Source of the DNA: Planctomycetia bacterium
GTDB taxonomy: Bacteria; Planctomycetota; Planctomycetia; Planctomycetales; Planctomycetaceae
NCBI GenBank assembly: GCA_016200145.1
Contig: JACQFH010000364.1
Coordinates: 1 to 35,209, forward strand
Length of the DNA: 35,209 nt
Direction: 5' to 3'
The notes beneath the pieces were generated by a model. It was given only the letters and a program-made list of their open reading frames with translations, was not told the DNA's origin and did no database searches. The position numbers and the translations under genes are program-made. Positions 25,141-32,082 of the stretch are shown in pieces (the stretch's first letter is position 1; every line of letters starts with the position of its first letter).

Positions 25141-27315
25141 ATGGCTGGCGAAATTGATGTCTATCAACTCTGTCCGTGCGGCAGCGGCCGCAAGCTGAAA
25201 TTCTGCTGCCACGCGATCGTGACCGAGATGGTCAAGGTCTCTGAACTGCAGGAAAGCCACCAGCACCAGGCGGCATTGACGCTGCTGGATGCGATCGAGA
25301 AGAAAGTCCAGTCACGCGACGTGTGGAGCCGCGCCTGGGTCCGCACCTCGCGGGCTTTTTTGAAGTTCGCGCTCGAGGATGTGGCGGCGGCGCGACAACT
25401 CGTGAGCGAAGTGCTCGAAGAGCTCCCCGAACATCCGCTGGCGGTCGCGGTGAATGCCATTCTGGCCGTGTCCGCCGACGGCTACCCGGCTTGCATGCGG
25501 GCCCTGTATCGCGCCATGGAGTTCTCAACCCGGACTCAGCGTTTTTTGATGTCGCAACTGTGCGTGGCCGTTGCGCACCACATGCTGAGCAAAGGGCACC
25601 TGCTGGGATGCGGCATGCACCTGGGGCTGGCCGTGACATTCGATTCCGAAAGCGAAGAAGCGGTCGGTGAGTATCGTGAATTCTTGCGCGATCCGCGGAT
25701 CAGTTACCCGCTGCGCGACAGCTATACGCTGCGAAAGGTTTCCGAAGACGACCCGTTGCGGCCGCTCTTCGAAGAGGCGCATTTGCTTGCCGCGCGTGCC
25801 CGGTATAGCGACGCCGCCAAAGCGTTTGGCAAGGCCGCCCGGCAGGACCCCAAACGCGTCGCCGCCTGGTGGAATATCGCGGTCTGTCATGCCTGGGCCG
25901 CAGAAGACCCGCTGGCGGTCGAGGCGTTCAAGGCGGCGGCCGCCAACGAGCCCGATTTCGAATCAGCCGTCGATTGTCTCATGCTGTCGCGGATTCTGAA
26001 GGGCCCGGCAGCCTCGGTGAAGGTGCCCAACCTGATTGCCGATTACAATGTCGAGGCGGTGTCGAAGCTGCTCACGGTCCTCGATGCGCGCCCCACTCTG
26101 ATCCGGGTCGAATTCGATGCCGAAGACCCCGAGCTCGGCGACATCAAACCGGCCGCCGTCTACCGCATCCTCGATCGCGACCCGGCCTCCGTCGCAAATG
26201 CCGATCTTTGTCCCGAGAACATCGCACACATTGTGGGCGAGGTGATCATATTCGATCGCGAGGAAGGTGGGGCGGCGGCGAAAGCGGCGATTACCGTCTA
26301 CGGCGCCCAGCGCCTCGAGCTCGCGCGGGCCGAGTTCACTGCGGCGGCGGGAGATCTGGCTAAGCCGCAGGGAGACACCCGGGAGCACGGGTTCTTGTCG
26401 TCTGAGCATCTGCCGCTGATTCAGGACTGGCATTTCCCGGCCGACCTGCCGCTCGCACGCCTCAACGATCTGCGCCGCGCCTATGCGAGGCGCGTCGTCG
26501 ACGAAGTCTGGCCCACCGTTGCGCAAGAAGCGCTCGGGGGCAAAACGCCCCTCGAGGCCGCCCAGTCTCCGGAATTGAAGATGGCTCTGGCCGCGTCGGT
26601 CGTCGAGCTCGATGTGTTCTGCGAGAAGAATTCCATTCCCTTCGATCCGGCGGCTGTTCGCGCCCGGCTGGGATTGCCCGCCGTCGTGCCGACCGATCCC
26701 TCAAGCGACCCGTTATTTTCCGGTCGGTCGGCGTCGCTGCTGGCGCTGCGGCACTGTGCGATCCAGAAGCTGTCCGACGCCGACCTGGCGCTGACGGCCG
26801 AGCACGCAATGGTGATCGGGCATTCCGGGCTTTGCTGTGCGCTGCTCACCGAGGCCCTTGATCGCCCGTCGCTGCACGGCAAGTTCGACGTGCCGCGCAC
26901 GTGCATGTTCCTGTCGAGAATCTTCGCGCGGCGGCTCGAAATTGATTCGGCATTGCAGTGGGCGGCCCGCGGGAAAGAAGCGGCGATCGCCCAGAAGCTG
27001 CCCCTCAACGAAGTCGCGCTCTGGGAAATTCACGAGTTGATGCTGCGCTCGCAGCATGCCGACGACCCCCGCGTCGCCGAAATCGCCTCCCGTTTGTGGA
27101 ACTACTACGTCCCCAAACTTCCTGAAGTCCGGGACATGATCGCGGGAATCCTCGAAGAACTGGCACTTCCCGGTCTGTGGAACGACCCCGTTCAGCCGAT
27201 CGGCGCCGGACAGCCGCTGGCGTCGTCGGCCGTCGGCGGGCAGGGGCTGTGGACTCCGGAATCCGAACAACCGGCAGGTCAGCCCTCCAAACTCTGGTTG
27301 CCGGGCCAGGAATGA
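25141..27315 (+). CDS. SEC-C zinc-binding motif protein with TPR-like repeats
   Basis: The protein has 724 residues. A SEC-C motif opens it, CPCGSGRKLKFCC (about 11-23), a zinc knuckle known from SecA and from many stand-alone proteins. Helical repeats of TPR type follow (about 35-130 and 205-280, e.g. RYSDAAKAFGKAARQDPKRVAAWWNIAVCHAWA). A longer middle domain of no recognised family and another helical region end in a low-complexity tail. It is probably a cytoplasmic scaffold or chaperone-associated protein; the partner is unknown. The ATG at 25141 is chosen over the GTG at 25132 because the AGGAA box is 10 bases before it. The stop overlaps the ribD start by ATGA. Confidence 0.85.
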   Translation: MAGEIDVYQLCPCGSGRKLKFCCHAIVTEMVKVSELQESHQHQAALTLLDAIEKKVQSRDVWSRAWVRTSRAFLKFALEDVAAARQLVSEVLEELPEHPLAVAVNAILAVSADGYPACMRALYRAMEFSTRTQRFLMSQLCVAVAHHMLSKGHLLGCGMHLGLAVTFDSESEEAVGEYREFLRDPRISYPLRDSYTLRKVSEDDPLRPLFEEAHLLAARARYSDAAKAFGKAARQDPKRVAAWWNIAVCHAWAAEDPLAVEAFKAAAANEPDFESAVDCLMLSRILKGPAASVKVPNLIADYNVEAVSKLLTVLDARPTLIRVEFDAEDPELGDIKPAAVYRILDRDPASVANADLCPENIAHIVGEVIIFDREEGGAAAKAAITVYGAQRLELARAEFTAAAGDLAKPQGDTREHGFLSSEHLPLIQDWHFPADLPLARLNDLRRAYARRVVDEVWPTVAQEALGGKTPLEAAQSPELKMALAASVVELDVFCEKNSIPFDPAAVRARLGLPAVVPTDPSSDPLFSGRSASLLALRHCAIQKLSDADLALTAEHAMVIGHSGLCCALLTEALDRPSLHGKFDVPRTCMFLSRIFARRLEIDSALQWAARGKEAAIAQKLPLNEVALWEIHELMLRSQHADDPRVAEIASRLWNYYVPKLPEVRDMIAGILEELALPGLWNDPVQPIGAGQPLASSAVGGQGLWTPESEQPAGQPSKLWLPGQE

Positions 27316-28436
27316 CCGACACGACGTTCGCCAGTCGCGAAGCGGTGATGGGTCGTGCGATCGAGCTGGCCCGCCGCGGCGTCGGACTGGTCGAACCGAA
27401 TCCGGCCGTCGGGGCCGTGGTCGTCGACGACAGCCTGCATCTCGTCGGCGAAGGCTGGCACGAGAAATTCGGCGGGCCGCACGCCGAAGTTGCCGCCATC
27501 GCCCGGGCCGGCGCTGCATGTGCTGGCGGAACGCTGTACGTCACGCTCGAGCCGTGCTGTCACGTCGGAAAGACGCCGCCGTGCGTCGACGCCGTGATCG
27601 CGGCGGGACTGCGGCGCGTCGTCGTCGCGATGGTCGACCCGTTTCCGCAGGTCGCCGGGAAAGGCATCCAGAAGCTGCGCGAGGCCGGCATCGACGTGGA
27701 GGTGGGCCTGCTGGAATCGCAGGCCCGGCGATTGACGGCGCCGTTCCGCAAGCTCGTCGAGCGGGGGATTCCGTATGTGCACGCCAAGTGGGCCATGACG
27801 CTCGACGGCAAGATCGCCTCGCCCGCCGGCGACTCGAAATGGATTTCGCACGAGGCCTCGCGGGCCCGCGTTCATGCGCTGCGCGGACGGATGGACGCGA
27901 TCCTGGTCGGCATCGGGACGGCGCTCGCCGACGATCCGCTGCTGACGGCGCGGCCGGCCGGACCGCGCGTCGCGACGCGCGTGGTGCTCGACAGCCGTGC
28001 CCGGCTGCCGATCGATTCGCAGCTCGTGCGCACAGTCGACCAGGCGCCGCTCGTCGTGGCGGTTGGATCGGCGGCCCCGGCGGAACGCATCGCGGCGCTC
28101 GAGTCGCGGGGTGTGGAAGTGCTCAGGCCGTCAAACCGGCCTCCTGCCGCCACGGATCGCCCGGAACTGCGCGAAACTCTGCTGGAACTGGGCCGTCGCC
28201 AGATGACGAACCTGCTTGTCGAAGGAGGCGGTGAGATCCTGGGATCGTTTTTCGACGGTCAGTTCATTGACGAAGTGCACGTGTTTCTGGCCCCCAAGCT
28301 GCTGGGGGGCGCCGCCTCGAAATCGCCGGTCGCCGGCGAAGGCCGGTCTGCCCTGCCGATTCTCCCCGACTTCGAATCCCTGGAAGTCGAAGCCGTCGCC
28401 GGCGACATCTACCTGCACGGCCCGTTGCGCTCGTAG
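27312..28436 (+). CDS. ribD: Bifunctional riboflavin biosynthesis deaminase/reductase RibD
   Basis: The protein has 374 residues and catalyses the second and third steps of riboflavin synthesis (pyrimidine deamination, then ribose reduction with NADPH). The deaminase half has H57-A-E59 and PCCHVGKTPPC (81-91), giving the zinc ligands and the catalytic Glu. The reductase half begins about 150 with PYVHAKWAMTLDGKIA and includes GDSKWIS, RMDAILVGIGTALADDPLLTAR and LLVEGGGEILGSF. All expected motifs are present and the length is normal. The start is the ATGA overlap with the SEC-C gene; a longer in-frame opening into that gene is a shadow. It converges with the prenyltransferase gene only eight bases away. 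No other rib genes are in view. Confidence 0.94.
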   Translation: MTDTTFASREAVMGRAIELARRGVGLVEPNPAVGAVVVDDSLHLVGEGWHEKFGGPHAEVAAIARAGAACAGGTLYVTLEPCCHVGKTPPCVDAVIAAGLRRVVVAMVDPFPQVAGKGIQKLREAGIDVEVGLLESQARRLTAPFRKLVERGIPYVHAKWAMTLDGKIASPAGDSKWISHEASRARVHALRGRMDAILVGIGTALADDPLLTARPAGPRVATRVVLDSRARLPIDSQLVRTVDQAPLVVAVGSAAPAERIAALESRGVEVLRPSNRPPAATDRPELRETLLELGRRQMTNLLVEGGGEILGSFFDGQFIDEVHVFLAPKLLGGAASKSPVAGEGRSALPILPDFESLEVEAVAGDIYLHGPLRS

Positions 28437-28444
28437 AGGCGGTA

Positions 28445-29332
28445 CTACGAGCGTTGCGACACCCACATATCAGCCAGCGCGAGCACGAGCAGCCCGACGC
28501 TGATCACGGCATTCACGTGGAAGAACGCCAGGTTGACGCGCGCCAGGTCGTCGGGGCGGACCAGCCAGTGTTCGTAGGCCAAGAGGCAAGCCACGACAGC
28601 GACGCCGGCGGCGAAGACCCAGCCCAGCTCGGCCTGCTGCCACAGGCCCGCCAGGCACACCAGCATCGCTGCGTGGCTCACGAGCGCCAGCTTCAGCGCC
28701 CGGGGCACGCCGATTCGCGCAGGGATGCTGAATAGCCCCCGATCGCGGTCGAACGCCACGTCCTGGCAGGCGTAGATGATGTCGAAGCCGCCCACCCAGA
28801 AAAACACCGCGGCCGCCAGGAGGGCAGGGGGCCACGCCACCTCGCCGCGCAGGGCAATCCACGCGGCGATTGGCGACAGGCTGAGGGCCGCCCCCAGCCA
28901 GTAATGGCACAGCGACGTGAACCGCTTGGCGTACGAATACCCGCACAGAAACGCCAGCACGGGGAGCGCCAGATACAGCGGCCAGCGATTCGGAAGGAAC
29001 AGCAGTGTCGAGGCCACGAACGCGGCGGTACAGAACGCGCTGAACGCCACGACGCTGGCGACGCTCAAGAGGCCCGCCGGCAAGTGTCGTCCTGCCGTCC
29101 GCGGGTTGGAAGCGTCGAGCCGCCGGTCGGCCAAGCGGTTAAACGCCATCGCCGTCGAGCGTGCGAAGACCATGCACAGCACAATTCCGGCGAGGTCCTG
29201 CGCGCGAAACGGAATTCCCTCGCGCGCGTTCTGCCGCCACGCCAGGCATGCCGCCAGCAGCGCAAACGGCAGCGCGAACAGCGTATGGCTGAAGCGGATC
29301 ATCTCCAGGATGTGCCGCAGTTTCTGCAACAT
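28445..29332 (-). CDS. UbiA-family prenyltransferase (probably menaquinone pathway)
   Basis: This 295-residue inner-membrane protein has about eight to nine TM helices. The two Mg-prenyl-diphosphate motifs are present: N65-x3-D69-x3-D73 (NRLADRRLD) and DIIYACQDVAFDRDRG near 184-199. These fit the 4-hydroxybenzoate/naphthoate type that attaches a polyprenyl tail to an aromatic quinone precursor. Planctomycetes use menaquinone, so a role like MqnP of the futalosine route is more likely than ubiquinone synthesis, but this is inferred from the phylum and not from neighbours. The start at 29332 keeps the conserved IRFSHTLFALPFA N-terminus. Confidence 0.88.
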   Translation of the reverse strand: MLQKLRHILEMIRFSHTLFALPFALLAACLAWRQNAREGIPFRAQDLAGIVLCMVFARSTAMAFNRLADRRLDASNPRTAGRHLPAGLLSVASVVAFSAFCTAAFVASTLLFLPNRWPLYLALPVLAFLCGYSYAKRFTSLCHYWLGAALSLSPIAAWIALRGEVAWPPALLAAAVFFWVGGFDIIYACQDVAFDRDRGLFSIPARIGVPRALKLALVSHAAMLVCLAGLWQQAELGWVFAAGVAVVACLLAYEHWLVRPDDLARVNLAFFHVNAVISVGLLVLALADMWVSQRS

Positions 29333-29481
29333 GAAGATTCAGACCCGATGACACGAACACGAAACAAATCGATCCACAGACTTCACCGATTTTCGCAGGC
29401 CGTCTTAACGGTATTTACCGGGCGCCTGGGTGAATCGGTTTGGTCTGTGGATCGTGAACAGATCGCAATTTCCGCGGTGCC

Positions 29482-30021
29482 TCATTTCTTCTTGGCGACA
29501 CCCAGCTCTTCGAGCTTCTTGGCGACGTCTTCGCCGTGTGTTTCCGTCTTGACGGTCTTGTCGATCGCCTTCACGACGCCGTCTTTATCAATGTAAAACG
29601 TCCACCGCAGCGAGACCTTCCGCTCGGGATTGAACACGCCGTACGCTTTGGCGACGTCGGTGGTGGGGTCGCTGAGGATCGGGTAGTCGAGACTCAGGCT
29701 CTCGGCAAACCTGGTGTTTTCTTCGGGCGTGTCGCAACTGGCGGTGAAGTAGGCGACTTCGTACTTGCGGATCTTCTCGCCGTTCTCGCGCATCGACTTG
29801 CATTCTTTCGTGCATCCGCCGGTGAACGCTTTGGGAAACCAGGCGATGACGACCGCCTGCTTGCCGGCGAACTGCTTGAGCGAATACTCCTTGCCGTCGG
29901 ATGCCTTGAGTTTGAAATCAGGCGCCTTGTCCCCTTCTTTGAGCACGGGCTTGTCCTCCGCATGCGCCGTCGCCAGGGCCAGCATCAGCCCCGCGACGGC
30001 CAGAAATTGAATGGTTTTCAT
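29482..30021 (-). CDS. Exported peroxiredoxin (AhpC/TSA, BCP-like)
   Basis: The protein has 179 residues from the ATG at 30021, chosen because GGGAG lies just upstream and it opens with a signal peptide (MKTIQFLAVAGLMLALATAHA). The peroxidatic cysteine is Cys70 in the PxxxTxxC motif PKAFTGGC. A second Cys lies four residues later (Cys74) rather than five as in E. coli Bcp, so the resolving geometry may differ. The rest of the thioredoxin fold is intact (LSDPTTDVAKAYGVFNPERKVSLRWTFYIDKDG). It would reduce peroxides in the periplasm or outer compartment. It is transcribed divergently from the kinase gene. Confidence 0.88.
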   Translation of the reverse strand: MKTIQFLAVAGLMLALATAHAEDKPVLKEGDKAPDFKLKASDGKEYSLKQFAGKQAVVIAWFPKAFTGGCTKECKSMRENGEKIRKYEVAYFTASCDTPEENTRFAESLSLDYPILSDPTTDVAKAYGVFNPERKVSLRWTFYIDKDGVVKAIDKTVKTETHGEDVAKKLEELGVAKKK

Positions 30022-30363
30022 GATCGAGCTCCCTGGTGCATTAGAAATTGCCGTGAATTCGGAACCGGGCGCCATTTTAGGAGGGTGTGCGTCGAATCTC
30101 AAAGAATCCGGGAAAATCAGCGGCGATCAGGTTCCGATCAATCCCGCTGGAACCTTACAGTTTCGTAATATTATGCGAGATTCTTACGGGACCGTAATCG
30201 GCTGCATGTTCTACTCGCCCGACTCGAAACACTGGTCAGTCGCGTGCGGCCTGTACGAACAGGCTGCGTGGTGGCTGCCGGCGTAACGATCGCGGCCGTT
30301 TCTTGTTGTTTTCCGACCGACTTTCCGCCATAACGGATTGGTCGCGGAAACAATGGAGAAACG
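30022..30363. other. Divergent spacer between the peroxiredoxin and kinase genes
   Basis: These 342 bases have no gene I can support. A 91-residue plus frame (30011-30286) overlaps the peroxiredoxin start and has no recognisable family character. The middle (about 30150-30190) is AT-richer than the surroundings and could hold promoters, but no consensus pair stood out. Confidence 0.45.
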
Positions 30364-31857
30364 ATGTCAGCCAGCTCAGGCCCTGAGCAGACGCCGGTTG
30401 CCGGCGCGACTCCCGCAGAGCCAGATTCGGTCGGCCTCCACGATCTGCCGGCGACAGTGGTCTATTCCGGCGCGACGGCAGACCAGTCGACGGCGCCCGA
30501 TCAGCCCGACGAAGGAACGCTCGCCGCTGGAGCGCTGCTCAAGCACTTTCGCATCGTGCGCCTGCTGGGCCGCGGCGGCATGGGGGACGTCTACGAGGCG
30601 CACGACGAATCGCTCGAGCGCACCGTGGCGATCAAGATCATCCGCGCCGCGGGTGACATTTCCCCCGCCGATCACGCCCGGCTGATTCACGAGGCGCGGT
30701 CGCAGGCGCGGCTCAATCACCCGCACGTCGTGCAGATCTATTACGTCGGCCTCGAGCCCGAGTGCCCGTTCCTGGCGATGGAGATCGTGCGCGGCACGAC
30801 GCTGGCCGAGAGGATCAGCCAGCGCGTGCTGACGCCGCGAGAGATCGTGCGAATTTCCATACAGATCACCGAGGCGCTGCGCCGCGCCGCCGAAATGGGG
30901 ATCGTGCACGCCGACATCAAGCCCGGCAACATCCTGCTGGACGAAGCCGGCATCGCCAAGCTCTCGGATTTCGGCCTCGCGCAGCGGAACACGGCCGCTG
31001 GCCAGCGGTATGTGGGCCTGACCGGCACGCCGCGCTACATGGCGCCCGAGCTTTTGACCGGTGGCCGGAATTCGATCGCCAGCGACATGTACGCGCTGGG
31101 GATCACCCTGTACGAGCTGACGCTGGGGCGCTATCCCTACAGCCAGACCGTGACGACGATGCAGGAGCAACTCGACCTGCACCGCTCGGCGGACGTCGAA
31201 TTCCCGCACCACTGGCCCGACGACGTGCCGCGCGGCTGGAAAGAAGTGCTCGCCCGGCTGCTGGCAAAACAGCCTGAGCAGCGCTATGCCGATTACAGTC
31301 AGTTGCATGGTGACATTCGCAAATTGCAGCCGACGGCACGCTTGCCTGCTGCGATTGTGCCGCGCGCCGAGGCTTGGCTGATCGACATGGTGCTGGTGCT
31401 GGTGGTGCTGGGCGTGTCTGTGCTTTCCGAATGGGCGCTGAGGTTTGTCCACCTCGGCTTGTCAGAGACGGTCGCATCGGGACTGGCGCATTTCGCGGCC
31501 AACGTGATTCAGGCTGGAGTGTTCTTTTTGTTGATCCTGGCGTACGGCCGATTCAAAACAACGCCGGGGAAACGGTTGTTTCAGCTTTCCATTGCCGACG
31601 TGCACGGACTGCCGTGTACGCCGATGCGCCTGATGCTGCGCCTGCCCCTGGCTCTGTTCCCGATCTCACTCGGCATCGTGCTCGATTTTTTCGACCGTCT
31701 GACTGTGAGTTTGTCCTTATGGCTGGTGGGAGGAGGGCTGGTCGTTTCGGCGCTGTGGCTGGTCTTGAACCTCTCGTCGATGGTGATCGACAAACAGCGC
31801 CTCGCGCTGCACGACCGCCTGCTGGGAACGCGGGCCGTGGTCGACCACGCCCGCTGA
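30364..31857 (+). CDS. Serine/threonine protein kinase with C-terminal RDD membrane domain
   Basis: The protein has 497 residues. After a 60-residue Ser/Thr/Pro-rich tail comes a Hanks-type kinase domain: LGRGGMG (68-74), VAIK with Lys91, Glu110, catalytic loop HADIKPGN (182-189), DFG (202-204) and GTPRYMAPE (221-229). The HRD arginine is Ala (HAD), so it is a non-RD kinase and is likely not controlled by activation-loop phosphorylation in the usual way. The remaining catalytic residues are intact. From about 350 there are membrane segments of an RDD domain (RAEAWLIDMVLVLVVLG ... TPGKRLFQLSIAD ... DRLLGTRAVV). The kinase would be held at the inner membrane facing the cytoplasm. Its signal and targets are unknown. 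Confidence 0.91.
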   Translation: MSASSGPEQTPVAGATPAEPDSVGLHDLPATVVYSGATADQSTAPDQPDEGTLAAGALLKHFRIVRLLGRGGMGDVYEAHDESLERTVAIKIIRAAGDISPADHARLIHEARSQARLNHPHVVQIYYVGLEPECPFLAMEIVRGTTLAERISQRVLTPREIVRISIQITEALRRAAEMGIVHADIKPGNILLDEAGIAKLSDFGLAQRNTAAGQRYVGLTGTPRYMAPELLTGGRNSIASDMYALGITLYELTLGRYPYSQTVTTMQEQLDLHRSADVEFPHHWPDDVPRGWKEVLARLLAKQPEQRYADYSQLHGDIRKLQPTARLPAAIVPRAEAWLIDMVLVLVVLGVSVLSEWALRFVHLGLSETVASGLAHFAANVIQAGVFFLLILAYGRFKTTPGKRLFQLSIADVHGLPCTPMRLMLRLPLALFPISLGIVLDFFDRLTVSLSLWLVGGGLVVSALWLVLNLSSMVIDKQRLALHDRLLGTRAVVDHAR

Positions 31858-32082
31858 CTCTGCACGAAGAACTGTATCACCGTGGCGTTCTGCCGCCAGT
31901 CTCGCATTGCACGGCGGTGGCGGTCGGCAAGCCCGAGACCAGCGGCGATGCGACGTTCGTCGGCCAGACATGGGCGAGTACTCCTTGCCCGCTCTTCGTT
32001 GCGGGGGTATGCTTCGAATACAGTTGTTCGTCCGGCCTCCACTGCCTTCCTGATCCCTCATTTCCGCCAAGGCACGCCGCGC

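Noticed and set aside
30011-30286. A 91-codon plus frame in the peroxiredoxin-kinase spacer
   Set aside because: It overlaps the peroxiredoxin start and signal peptide on the other strand and has no recognisable family pattern or convincing ribosome-binding site.
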